Assembly: GCA_025937835.1 (NCBI GenBank)
Contig: JAICQO010000016.1
Location: 1-64,000, forward strand
DNA from: Polyangiaceae bacterium
Lineage (GTDB): Bacteria > Myxococcota_A > Polyangia > Polyangiales > Polyangiaceae
DNA: 64,000 bases
Direction of reading: 5' to 3'
Every line of letters starts with the position of its first letter. The first letter of the stretch is position 1. Below, one piece after another: positions 44,485-52,943 of the stretch. The notes below the pieces were generated by a model, which did no database searches, had not been told where the DNA came from, and saw only the letters and a list, made by a program, of their open reading frames with translations. The position numbers were made by a program, and so were the translations under genes.

Positions 44485-46518
44485 CTATCTCAGGCCCTCG
44501 CCGCCCACGTACTCGTCCGCCCAATCCTCGCCTTCGAAGGGCCAGTACTCCTCGTCGTCGCCGAGGTAACGCTCCGCGCGCAGCGAGTCCACGATGGTCT
44601 GGGGCAACAGACCTTGCGACAGCGCATCGACCTCGATCTCGAGCGCCTTCTTGCGTCCGAGCACGGTCTCGACGCGGCCGAGCCGCGCGCGATTCAAGAG
44701 CCGGGTCAGCCGCCGATCGAGGCGCACGAACGCGTCCTTGGCCAGCACCAGCTGCCGGTCGATCACGCCGTTTCTCAGCGCCTGGGCGGCGGAATAGAGC
44801 TCCGTCGCGCGCTCGCGATCTTTCTGGATCAGCGCCTCGAGCTCGCCCTTGCCCGAGAGCGTGCCCTCCCAGCGCGGGACGTCGCGCGACAGGTTGCGAG
44901 CTCGGAGCTCGAGCGCCTCGAGCTCTCGCCTGAGGCCGTCGAGAGCGCCCTTCACGCCGCCGCGTTCCGCGTCGCGTATCAGGCGCTTGAGCTCGACCAG
45001 CTGGGTCTCGATCCTCGAGAGCTTGGCGCGCGAGGTGTCGCCGAGCGCCGCCACGGCTTGCGGACGGGTCTCGTTGGGTAAAGCCATGCGCCGCCCGACC
45101 TCGTCGAGCTCCTGCATCGAGAAGCGCAGCCCGCTCAGCTGGTGGTCGAGCTCGGCGACGCGGCGCGCGGCACCCCGATACCCGGCGTCGACACGCAGGA
45201 TCGCGCCGAGCGCGCGGGAGCTGCTGTCGGAGATGCCGAGACCCGCGCCTGCCGGATCGGCTCCCGTGCGCACCGCGTCCACCAGCCGGCGCATGGCCGC
45301 CGGATCGCGCAGCAAGCGGCGCGCGGCGTTGCGCGCTGGTTCGTAGCGCTTCAGGAACTGGATGAGCTTCTGGTCGGCGCTCGGGAAACGACACACGGCC
45401 AGGTCGAGGTAGGCATCGAGGATGATCGCCTCGTCCTCGTAGGGATGGGAAACCTTGAGCCGGGAAAGCTGGTCGAGCGCCTCGCGCGCGCCGTCGTAGT
45501 CTTTGGCCTCGTAGCGCGTGGTCGCGGTCTCGTAGAGCGCCTCCGGCAGCCGCTCCGAGTCGTTCGGGACCAGGTAGTAGTAATAGCGGGCGTCGTCGAA
45601 GCGGTATTGTTCGTGCGCCAGCCGCCCGAGGCCCAAGCGCGACAGGTCCCGGATGCGAAAGAAATCGTTGCCGCCGAACAACGCTGCCTTGCGCGGGGTG
45701 CGCTTCGGATCGGCGACGCGACAGAACAGCTCTTCGCCGCGCTTCCAGTTCTTCTGGTCTACCTCGAGCACGCCGGCGAGGTACGTGGCCTGCGCCCAGA
45801 ACCGCGAGCGCTCTCCCACGGCGGCGTAGGCGGCCAGGGCCTTCCGGGAGTCACCGGCGCGCTCGGCGAGACGGCCGCGCACGTAGCTGACGTCGCCCCG
45901 AACCTCTTCGGGCGCCGAAGCCGGCACCTTGTCGAGCGCCGGCAGGAAGTCCTCGGGGCGATCGCTCTCGAGCGCCAGATCCGCGAGGCTTGCCACGGCG
46001 CGCCGGTACGTCCCGTCATTCGGGGAAGCAGCGAGCAACCGGCTCAGGTAGCCGCGCGCAGGTTCGTAGGCGCCGGCGCGGCCCAGCGCATCGCCGAGCA
46101 GGTAGACGGCGACGCGCCCCTCGTCGGTGGTGGCGAACGCCTCGAAGCGCGGCGACTCGACCAAATAGACGAGGTCGCCGATCGCCTCGTCGCGGCGCCC
46201 GGTCGACAGCATCTCTTCGATTTTCGTGAGCTCTTCGCGCAGGCGCTGCTGGCTGAGCGAGGCGCTGGCGGCGAGCTGCCGCCCGGACAAGGCCTTCTCC
46301 AGCGCGCGCATGGCGGACGAGCGGGTGTCGTCCGAGGGCTCCACCGCTACCGGCGGCGGCGCGGCTTCGGCGGGCCGCGTCGCGGCAGCATCGGGAACCG
46401 CAGGCGCGCCGGCCTCCGGCTCGGCCGTGGTCGCGGGCTCGGCGGTCTGACACGGCGCCGCCGTCGTCCAGGCGAGGCTCAGGGCAGCGAGCACGAAGGC
46501 CGCGCCCGCGCGCGTCAT
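44485..46518 (-). CDS. Periplasmic TPR-type protein, GltC-like
   Basis: 677 residues. A signal peptide (MTRAGAAFVLAALSLAW ... PCQTAE) and Ala/Pro-rich linker precede TPR-like helical pairs (about 100-390, for example YLLGDALGRAGAYEPARGYLSRLL) and a long coiled-coil region (about 450-620). The C-terminus is acidic and aromatic, DDEEYWPFEGEDWADEYVG. Length, signal peptide, TPR then coiled coil and the EYWPFEGE-type tail recall GltC, a periplasmic part of the Myxococcus gliding apparatus. It is last in an operon with an outer-membrane barrel protein gene. Inference, not proof. Confidence 0.55.
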   Translation of the reverse strand: MTRAGAAFVLAALSLAWTTAAPCQTAEPATTAEPEAGAPAVPDAAATRPAEAAPPPVAVEPSDDTRSSAMRALEKALSGRQLAASASLSQQRLREELTKIEEMLSTGRRDEAIGDLVYLVESPRFEAFATTDEGRVAVYLLGDALGRAGAYEPARGYLSRLLAASPNDGTYRRAVASLADLALESDRPEDFLPALDKVPASAPEEVRGDVSYVRGRLAERAGDSRKALAAYAAVGERSRFWAQATYLAGVLEVDQKNWKRGEELFCRVADPKRTPRKAALFGGNDFFRIRDLSRLGLGRLAHEQYRFDDARYYYYLVPNDSERLPEALYETATTRYEAKDYDGAREALDQLSRLKVSHPYEDEAIILDAYLDLAVCRFPSADQKLIQFLKRYEPARNAARRLLRDPAAMRRLVDAVRTGADPAGAGLGISDSSSRALGAILRVDAGYRGAARRVAELDHQLSGLRFSMQELDEVGRRMALPNETRPQAVAALGDTSRAKLSRIETQLVELKRLIRDAERGGVKGALDGLRRELEALELRARNLSRDVPRWEGTLSGKGELEALIQKDRERATELYSAAQALRNGVIDRQLVLAKDAFVRLDRRLTRLLNRARLGRVETVLGRKKALEIEVDALSQGLLPQTIVDSLRAERYLGDDEEYWPFEGEDWADEYVGGEGLR

Positions 46519-47261
46519 TCGGCGACCCGCGCGCGCAGCCGGACGCCGATCTCGTATTCGCCGTCTTGATCGTCGGGGAAGTCTTCGGCCATCTCCGAAG
46601 AGTCCTCGAGCTTGAAATGGGCTTCGACGAGCTGGCCCTCGGGCACGACCACCGAGAAACGCGAGCTCTGCCAGGTGCGAAAATTCTTCCCGCGCAGATC
46701 GTAGCGTTCGATGTCGAGGCCGAGCACGTGTTGCCCCGGAGCCACGGCGTGCTCGTAGACGATTTTCTCGTCTTCGGCGCTGAAGCGCTCGGGTGCCGCG
46801 AACACCACGCCATCGTCGAGGTTGACGTTCAAGGCCTCGATGCGCGCCTCCGAGCCGTGCGCTTCGACGATGATGCGGATCCGGCTCTTGAACAGCGTGG
46901 TGGTGAGCGCGGCGACGCGCCCGCGCAGCGTGGCGATGTCGCCGAGCAGCCGGTCGAGCTCGACCGTCGGCGTCGGCAACGGCTTACCGGGGAATTCGTT
47001 GGGCGCGGGCGTGAGCGGCGACAGCTTGCTGCCCTTCGCGTCCACGGCCGGCGTCGGCCGCTCGCCGAGGTCGTCCACCGGTTTCGGCGCTTCGGCGGCG
47101 GGTGCGGGCGGCGGCGCCTCGGCCGGAGCCGCTGGAGCGGTGGCCGCGGGAGCCGCCGCCTCTTCTGCCGGCGCTTTCGGGTTCTTCTTGGGGGGCGCAG
47201 CCGTGGCGGCGGTGCTCACGAGCAGCAAGCCGACAGTGAACCACCGACACGCCCGCGTCAT
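46515..47261 (-). CDS. Exported Ala/Pro-rich protein of unknown function
   Basis: 248 residues from the ATG at 47261, one base after the gpmA stop; an upstream in-frame start inside gpmA was rejected. A signal peptide ends STAATA, followed by a 70-residue Ala/Pro/Glu/Lys linker. The C-terminal domain (about 100-248) has a coiled start DRLLGDIATLRGRVAALTTTLFKS and beta-rich segments such as VYEHAVAPGQHVLGLDIERYDL. The linker resembles lipoyl-enzyme linkers but there is no lipoyl Lys motif, so a dehydrogenase label would be wrong. It overlaps the gltC-like gene by ATGA. Confidence 0.6.
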   Translation of the reverse strand: MTRACRWFTVGLLLVSTAATAAPPKKNPKAPAEEAAAPAATAPAAPAEAPPPAPAAEAPKPVDDLGERPTPAVDAKGSKLSPLTPAPNEFPGKPLPTPTVELDRLLGDIATLRGRVAALTTTLFKSRIRIIVEAHGSEARIEALNVNLDDGVVFAAPERFSAEDEKIVYEHAVAPGQHVLGLDIERYDLRGKNFRTWQSSRFSVVVPEGQLVEAHFKLEDSSEMAEDFPDDQDGEYEIGVRLRARVAE

Positions 47262-47262
47262 T

Positions 47263-48012
47263 TCAGCCCTTTGCCCCCTGCGATGCGACCGCCGCGGCCG
47301 CACGCGCCGCAGCCTCGGGATCGCCGAGGTAATAGCGCGGCTTGATCGGCTTCAGTGAGTCGTCGAGCTCGTACACCAGCGGAATGCCGGTCGGGATGTT
47401 GAGCTCGACGATCTCCGAGTCCGGGATGTTGTCGAGGTGTTTGACCAGGGCGCGCAAGCTGTTGCCGTGCGCGGCAATCAACACCCGCTGGCCGCGCTGG
47501 ATGGCCGGCGCGATCTCGCCGTTCCACAGCGGCAGGAAGCGCGCGACGGTGTCCTTCAGACACTCGGTGAAGGGGATCTCCTCCGGCTTCAGGTTGGCGT
47601 AGCGGCGATCACGCCCCGGCCAGTGTTCGTGGGTCTTGTCGAGGGGCGGGGGCGGGATGTCGTAGCTGCGCCGCCAGATCTTGACCTGATCTTCGCCGTG
47701 CCGTGCCGCTGTCTCGGCCTTGTTGAGACCCGAGAGTGCGCCGTACATGCGCTCGTTGGCTCGCCAGGACTTGATCACGGGCAGCCACATCAGATCGGTC
47801 TCTTCGAGCACCAGGTTCAGGGTCTTGATCGCACGCTGCAGCACCGAAGTGTACGCGACGTCGAAGGTGAGCCCTGCCTCCCGGATCATCACGCCGGCCT
47901 GCTTCGCCTCCTGGATACCTTCGGGGCTGAGCGGCACATCGACCCAGCCGGTGAACCGATTCTCCTGGTTCCACTGGCTGAGACCGTGCCGCACCAAAAC
48001 GAGCTTGTGCAT
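47263..48012 (-). CDS. gpmA: 2,3-bisphosphoglycerate-dependent phosphoglycerate mutase
   Basis: 249 residues, the usual GpmA length, from the ATG at 48012 (a frame open to 48285 was trimmed). Phosphohistidine motif [18 protein letters not shown] (H9), [26 protein letters not shown] and [15 protein letters not shown] are all intact. It interconverts 3- and 2-phosphoglycerate in glycolysis. It is placed inside an operon of envelope genes (barrel protein 14 bases upstream, exported protein one base downstream), which is unusual for a glycolytic gene. Confidence 0.95.
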   Translation of the reverse strand: MHKLVLVRHGLSQWNQENRFTGWVDVPLSPEGIQEAKQAGVMIREAGLTFDVAYTSVLQRAIKTLNLVLEETDLMWLPVIKSWRANERMYGALSGLNKAETAARHGEDQVKIWRRSYDIPPPPLDKTHEHWPGRDRRYANLKPEEIPFTECLKDTVARFLPLWNGEIAPAIQRGQRVLIAAHGNSLRALVKHLDNIPDSEIVELNIPTGIPLVYELDDSLKPIKPRYYLGDPEAAARAAAAVASQGAKG

Positions 48013-48026
48013 TGTTCGAGGGACCT

Positions 48027-48722
48027 TCAGTTTGAAAAGGGAAGGAAAACGCTGAGGCCGCCCATCGCCGAGATGTCGTTCACGACCTTCTCCACGCCGA
48101 GCTGGACTCGTTTCTGTTCCCGGACATGGTCCCGAACATCGAGCCTTAGCGCAAGCCATTCGGTCAGGTAGAACTTCATGCCGAAGCCTCCGGAGCCGGT
48201 CAGACCGCGCTCCCCTTCCTCGAGCGTCACGCCCCCGCCGAGCGACAGGTAAAAATCGAAGCGTCCGATCGCGCCGCCGAGCCACCGGACCTTCCCGTAG
48301 GCCAGGGACCAGACCAGGTGGCCGAGGAAGAACTGCACGGGCGTTTCTTCGACCTCGACGATGTCGATCAGACCCTGCTGGCGATCGTTGATGGCCTCGA
48401 GCAGCTGGAAGCTCTGCTTCGTGCGGAAGTACGAAGCCTCGAGTCCCAGATCCTCGGTGAAGTGGAACGTGTAGGCGCCGCCGTAGACCGGCGCGCCGTC
48501 GGACAGGTCGCCCGCGTACCAGCCGCCCATCGCCGACAACTCGTGGCGGAGTGCTTTCTGAAACAAGCGCGGAACCACGCCGCGGTACGCGCGTTGGCCG
48601 ATCAGCTGTTCACGCAGCGCTTCGTCCACGCATTGCGCCGACGCAGCTCTCGGGAAGGCGAGCCAGATCAGAAGCCCCAGAGCGAGAGCGACCACCCGGA
48701 ACCGTGGAAGAGCGAAACCCAA
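48027..48722 (-). CDS. Outer-membrane beta-barrel protein (GltA/GltB-like size and context)
   Basis: 231 residues. The frame starts at a TTG (48722); GTG at 48695 is an alternative. A signal peptide ending RAASA precedes strands with alternating aromatic/hydrophobic residues ([55 protein letters not shown]), typical of the small barrel family common in myxobacteria. In Myxococcus, similar barrels GltA and GltB are encoded next to gltC. It is the first gene of the operon with gpmA, an exported protein and the gltC-like gene. Confidence 0.6.
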   Translation of the reverse strand: MGFALPRFRVVALALGLLIWLAFPRAASAQCVDEALREQLIGQRAYRGVVPRLFQKALRHELSAMGGWYAGDLSDGAPVYGGAYTFHFTEDLGLEASYFRTKQSFQLLEAINDRQQGLIDIVEVEETPVQFFLGHLVWSLAYGKVRWLGGAIGRFDFYLSLGGGVTLEEGERGLTGSGGFGMKFYLTEWLALRLDVRDHVREQKRVQLGVEKVVNDISAMGGLSVFLPFSN

Positions 48723-48736
48723 GACACCATTCGATT

Positions 48737-48742
48737 ATCATA
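48737..48742 (-). promoter_or_regulatory. Possible -10 (TATGAT) for the barrel-gpmA-gltC-like operon
   Basis: TATGAT on the minus strand, 14 bases before the TTG at 48722. No matching -35 is clear at 17 bases. If it is the -10, the transcript would start very close to or at the start codon, which adds doubt to the TTG start and favours GTG 48695. Confidence 0.3.
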
Positions 48743-48909
48743 GCTACCGCGCGCTCGTCGCCCTCCTCACTCGTCGCCCCCAACGGATGAGTCCGACATC
48801 TGCGCACTCGGCCGCGGGTTCTACTCGACGCCTGACGGACGTCTCGGGATCCGGTAGCTTCGAGCGCGTGCCCCATGCCCAGAACCTCCAGGACACCCGG
48901 GGATGGCGC

Positions 48910-50250
48910 GTGCCCAGACTTCCGGCGTGGTTGCTAGTCGCTGCAACGGCAGCTTCGGTATCGCCTGCGGCTGCCGACAGCCGAACAGCGGGCGGCCCGC
49001 TGTCCGACAGCTGCGCTTCGCGCCACGGGACGGCCTTGGGACTCGTGGCCTGCGAGCTTGCCCGAGGCTTGCCCCCGGCGACCTCGGAGACGTTGGTCGT
49101 GACTGCCGCAGTCGCGGGCGAGCTCACCAAGGAACGCCGCGCGGAGCTCGGCGGCCGCCTGGCGGCGTTGGTTGCGGGCGAGCTCGGCCCCAAGGCGCGC
49201 GCGCTGTCCGGCATCGTGTCGTCCCTTGCCGCACACGCTGCCGCGCGCGGCGCGAAAGTCGTCTCGCTGCGCGCAGAGCTCGATCGCTCGCGCCTCTCCG
49301 CCACGGCCGACGTGCTCGGCGGCGGGGCGCGTTTCTGGGAGCGCTTCGCGGACCAAGCGTCGCGCGTCACCGCCCACTCGTTCGCGGCACAGCCGCTCGA
49401 CGCCGAGCTCCGCAGCGCCCTGCCGCGCGTGCCGCTCGTGATCTCGAAGATCCACAAGGCCAAGCTCGATGAGCCCGCCGTAGCGCTCGTGTGCGGCGAC
49501 ATCGACGGTGACGGCTCACCCGAGCTCGGCGTCGTCGGGCGTCATCGAACGCGCATCGGCCGCATCGTCTCGGGGGCGTTCCAGGCCTCGGACAGCGCAG
49601 CCTGGTCGGATTTGTCGCCGCTCTCGGGCGCGCCGCTGCGCGAACCCGTCGCGAGCGCCGTGCTCCGGAGCGACGGCACGCTCGCGGTGGGCAGCACGGA
49701 TCGCGAGAACCTGGTGGTGCTGGATCGCGAGCTGAACGTGCTCGGCCGTGCCGCGGGTCGCATTCCCTGGGGAACGCAGGGTTGCGCCCGACGCAGCGGC
49801 CTCGGGCTCGCCGATGAGGAGGTCGCGTGCACGGGCGCGGCGAAGGCGGCCGCGCCGGGCGCGGTGGTCGACGCCATAGCCGCCGCGCGCCTCGTGGGTC
49901 GCGACGGCTCGTCCCGAGAAGTGCTCGCGCTCCGGCGGCAGAGCGACGGTCATGTCTCGATCCGCTTCGGAAAGCGCCGGCTCGAGCTGCCGGAGCCCGT
50001 GGGCGCGCAGCTCGCACTCGGAGACCTCGACGGCGACGGTCAACTCGAGCTGCTGAGCAGCGAAGCGACTCTGGATCCCGCAGCGGACGCGCTGAAGATC
50101 CGGACATTGCCGGAGAACGGTCCGCTCGCGCCGGGCCTCAGCGTACCCGTGCCGAGCGGGGTTCAGGCTCTGTGCGTGTGCCCGCCCGGGCCCAACGGCT
50201 TCTCGACGATCGTCGCCGCTACGGGCGACGGGTTGTGGGTCCTCGAGTGA
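48910..50250 (+). CDS. Exported FG-GAP/VCBS-type repeat protein
   Basis: 446 residues from a GTG that gives a clean signal peptide (PRLPAWLLVAATAASVSPAAA); the frame is open to 48787. The N-terminal 190 residues are an alpha-rich domain of unknown type. The C-terminal half has calcium-type loops VCGDIDGDGSPELGVV and LGDLDGDGQLELL, as in FG-GAP/VCBS propellers, with intervening strands such as LAVGSTDRENLVVLDRELNVL. It may bind ligand or matrix outside the cytosol. The gene overlaps the next one by GTGA. Confidence 0.65.
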   Translation: MPRLPAWLLVAATAASVSPAAADSRTAGGPLSDSCASRHGTALGLVACELARGLPPATSETLVVTAAVAGELTKERRAELGGRLAALVAGELGPKARALSGIVSSLAAHAAARGAKVVSLRAELDRSRLSATADVLGGGARFWERFADQASRVTAHSFAAQPLDAELRSALPRVPLVISKIHKAKLDEPAVALVCGDIDGDGSPELGVVGRHRTRIGRIVSGAFQASDSAAWSDLSPLSGAPLREPVASAVLRSDGTLAVGSTDRENLVVLDRELNVLGRAAGRIPWGTQGCARRSGLGLADEEVACTGAAKAAAPGAVVDAIAAARLVGRDGSSREVLALRRQSDGHVSIRFGKRRLELPEPVGAQLALGDLDGDGQLELLSSEATLDPAADALKIRTLPENGPLAPGLSVPVPSGVQALCVCPPGPNGFSTIVAATGDGLWVLE

Positions 50251-51548
50251 CGCTCGCGGCTCGGCGCGTCGGCCGCAGGCTGTTCTGCGCGGCGCTCGCC
50301 ACGTCCGCCGGCGCCGGGGCGCTCGGCCGCACGCCGTTCGGTGGTGTGTTGCGCTTGGTCGTGCCCTGGAGCCTCGAGCGCATCGACCCGCACGCGCCCG
50401 ACGATCCGATCGCGGCGCTGTTCGGCGCGGCGATCGCCGATCCGCTGTACGCGGTGGACCCGCACGGTCGCGCGTACAGCGCGCTCGCCGAGGCGCTGCC
50501 GAAACCCGTGGCGCGCGGCTTCGCGGTGCGCCTGCGACCGGGGCTGGTCACGGCGCGCGGCAAGGCGCTCGACGCGCGGGACGTGCTCTCTTCGCTGGCG
50601 CGCGCCAAGAGACGCGGGGTGCTCGTGCCCGACGCGCGGCTCGCCGGGTCGGATCGGCTCGCGCTCGAGTTCTCCGCGGCCTCGCTCGAGTCGCTCACGG
50701 ACGCGCTGGCGAGCCCGCTCAGCGCGATCTTGCCTCGCAATTACTCGCCGCTCGAGCCCGACGGCACCGGCGCTTTTCTCGCCGAGCTCGCGCGCGGCAA
50801 GCTGGTGTTGAAGCGCAACGCGGCCGGGGCACGCGGGCCGGCTTACCTGGACGCCCTCGAGGTCGCCACGGTGACGGATCTCGCGGAGGCGCTGCGCGCC
50901 TTCGAAGCGGGCAGCGTCGATCTCGGCTGGCTCGGCGCAGGCCTCCACCGGGCGCGTCGGGACGCCCGGGCGTTTCGCGGCATGGGCTACGGCTGGGCGG
51001 TGCTACGCACGGGCAAGCGCGCCGGCAGCTGGGGCGCCCCCGGCGTTGCTCAAAAGTTGCTGGACGGCGTGGATCCCGAGCGGCTACGCCACCTCGGCCT
51101 CGAGGAGCTCTCGCCGATCGCCGCCAGCGCCATCGCCTGGGGTGGAGGCAACACGCAGCTGCTCGTGGCCGACGATGCGCCGCAGCTGGTGCTGATCGCG
51201 CGCGCGCTCGCCGCGTTGCTGCAGCGCCCCGGCCACGACATCGCGGTCGAGCCCGCGCCGCGCAGCGAGCTCGAAAAGTCCCGAGCCAGCCGCGATTTCG
51301 GCCTGCTCGTGGACTTCGTGCGCGGCCTGGGCCCGGGCCGGAAGCGCATCGAAGAGACGTTCCTGCTCGCCGAGAACCCGGAGCTCGCGAAGCGCCCGTC
51401 GGGCCGCTTCGGAGACGACGCGCGGGCGGTGTGCCGCACGCTCTCCCTGGGCGTGATCGGCGAGCTGTGGGTGGAGGGCGCGCACGACGCCGCGTTCCAG
51501 CGGCTCACGGGCTGGCAGCTCGGAAACGTCTACCGTCAACCCGCGTAG
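50247..51548 (+). CDS. Family-5-type extracellular solute-binding protein
   Basis: 433 residues from the GTG overlapping the upstream stop. Leader RRVGRRLFCAALATSAGAGALG contains a twin-Arg-like start and may be a Tat or Sec signal. The body resembles peptide/nickel-binding SBP_bac_5 proteins: IDPHAPDDPIAALFGAAIADPLY, GRAYSALAEALPKP, LRPGLVTARGKALDARDVLSSLARA and DGTGAFLAEL. It is shorter than usual for the family (about 500-550). No permease or ATPase gene is adjacent. Function, likely ligand binding in the periplasm, is an inference. Convergent with the lipoprotein gene. Confidence 0.6.
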   Translation: MTLAARRVGRRLFCAALATSAGAGALGRTPFGGVLRLVVPWSLERIDPHAPDDPIAALFGAAIADPLYAVDPHGRAYSALAEALPKPVARGFAVRLRPGLVTARGKALDARDVLSSLARAKRRGVLVPDARLAGSDRLALEFSAASLESLTDALASPLSAILPRNYSPLEPDGTGAFLAELARGKLVLKRNAAGARGPAYLDALEVATVTDLAEALRAFEAGSVDLGWLGAGLHRARRDARAFRGMGYGWAVLRTGKRAGSWGAPGVAQKLLDGVDPERLRHLGLEELSPIAASAIAWGGGNTQLLVADDAPQLVLIARALAALLQRPGHDIAVEPAPRSELEKSRASRDFGLLVDFVRGLGPGRKRIEETFLLAENPELAKRPSGRFGDDARAVCRTLSLGVIGELWVEGAHDAAFQRLTGWQLGNVYRQPA

Positions 51549-51559
51549 CCCGCGCTCTC

Positions 51560-52360
51560 TCAATCCGGCAGCTTGCTCGGCACCGGGATGCTGCCGCCGC
51601 CGCGCACGAAGGACACGATCAGCTCGCTCAGCTTGTTGTCTGCCTTGACGCATTTCGCGCTGACGTCGCCGGTGGTCGCGCCCTTGCACTCGGTGCGGCG
51701 CTCGAGGAAGGCCTTGTTCACCTTCTCGTCCTTGCGCAGCGCCTCTTGCACGTTGTCGTCGAGGAAGCGCCACTCGACCTTGACGTTCTTGGTCGAGGGC
51801 GGACGTTGCTGGGTGATTTCTTCACCCGAGAGAGTGACACAAGAGCCGTCCCAGCGGATCGCGTCGTAGCCCGCTCCCGAGCCGCTCACCTGCATGCCGC
51901 CGGTGTCCGCCTTGCGCTCGGCAAGCAGCAGCACTTCCTCGTCGAACTCGAGGAAGCCGCCGGTGGAGGCGCCACCCGAGGCGTTCCAGGCTTCGGTTTT
52001 CCGCGTGAGGTACGCGCGCGTCCATTTCGAGCCGTTCCCGAACAGGTACAGCGCCATCGACGGATAGCGTCCGTTGCACAGGCGCTTCACGAACTTCGGC
52101 TCCGGTACGCACACGCCGCTGACCTTCTTGAAGCAGTCGCTCGGCACCTCGACCGGACCGCTGGCAGCGGCCTCCGACGCTTCCCCCTCGGCTTCCGCCT
52201 CGCCGTCGCCGGCCGAGCCCGAGTCGCGGCTCTCCGCGGCGGTCTCGTCGGCGGCGCTCTCCGCGGGTTGGTTCGAGCCACCGCAAGCGGACGACAGGCT
52301 CGAAAGGATCAGGGCCACACCGAGGGAGGTCACGAACGACGACTGAAGCGGGAGCTGCAT
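51560..52360 (-). CDS. Lipoprotein of unknown function
   Basis: 266 residues. A hydrophobic leader ends LSSLSSAC (lipobox-like), then an acidic Ser/Ala/Glu linker to about residue 70. The mature domain has several Cys (DCFKKVSGVC, RLCNGRYPSM, GSCVTL, TECKGA, AKCVKAD) and a Lys-rich C-terminus with KNVKVEWRFLDDNVQEAL. No family recognised. Single gene. Confidence 0.6.
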   Translation of the reverse strand: MQLPLQSSFVTSLGVALILSSLSSACGGSNQPAESAADETAAESRDSGSAGDGEAEAEGEASEAAASGPVEVPSDCFKKVSGVCVPEPKFVKRLCNGRYPSMALYLFGNGSKWTRAYLTRKTEAWNASGGASTGGFLEFDEEVLLLAERKADTGGMQVSGSGAGYDAIRWDGSCVTLSGEEITQQRPPSTKNVKVEWRFLDDNVQEALRKDEKVNKAFLERRTECKGATTGDVSAKCVKADNKLSELIVSFVRGGGSIPVPSKLPD

Positions 52361-52463
52361 GGGGGCGGTGTTTTAACCGAAAACCCCGGAGCCCGGTAAG
52401 GCCCTCAGGCACGCCCAGCGCCGCGCCCGCGGGAAACGCCTGATTTCGGCCCAGCTCGGCGCT

Positions 52464-52892
52464 TCACCTGGAGGGCTCGACGTACTTCTTCAGCGCCTCC
52501 AGCACGCCGCGCCAGTTCTGCTCGGAGTGCCCGGCGCGCTCTTCGGTGTCGAAGTTCGACTGATGAACGCGAACGCGGGTGCCGCCGTCCTGTTCGTCCA
52601 GATCGTAGCGCACGATCTGGCGCAGCTCCGGCTTGTCTTCCAGGCCACTGAAGCTCGACCAGTAGTCGTACGAGAGGCTGTGGAGCGGTTCGAAGCTCAG
52701 AACCTGACCGCGGTCCTCGTACTGTTTGCCCTGCCACTCGCCGCGGAAGAACAGCGGCGAACCGGGGTGCCAGCTGGTCTCGAGCTCGGTGCCGAAGAAA
52801 TAAGCTTTTACCGCGGCGGGCTCGGTCAGCGCTTTCCAGACGCGGTCGCGGGATGCTCGGATCACGATCGATGCGGAACAAGAGTGGGACAT
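52464..52892 (-). CDS. SRPBCC/AHSA1-family protein
   Basis: 142 residues with the AHSA1 (activator of Hsp90 ATPase homologue) pattern: IVIRASRDRVWKALTEPAAVKAYFF, SPLFFRGEWQGKQYED, LSFEPLHSLSYDYWS, and the C-terminal TEERAGHSEQNWRGVLEALKKYV. A START-like helix-grip fold that binds small hydrophobic ligands; the physiological role is unknown. It has no close operon partners. Confidence 0.88.
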   Translation of the reverse strand: MSHSCSASIVIRASRDRVWKALTEPAAVKAYFFGTELETSWHPGSPLFFRGEWQGKQYEDRGQVLSFEPLHSLSYDYWSSFSGLEDKPELRQIVRYDLDEQDGGTRVRVHQSNFDTEERAGHSEQNWRGVLEALKKYVEPSR

Positions 52893-52943
52893 GCGGCGAG
52901 TCTCGCTGCGAACGTCGCGCGCGGCTTGTACAAACGCGACGCC

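Noticed and set aside
46515-47261. Calling the Ala/Pro-rich exported protein a dihydrolipoamide acyltransferase
   Set aside because: It only shares linker composition; there is no lipoyl Lys domain or catalytic HxxxDG motif.
50247-51548. Full ABC peptide importer at this locus
   Set aside because: Only the binding-protein-like gene is present; no permease or ATPase genes are adjacent.
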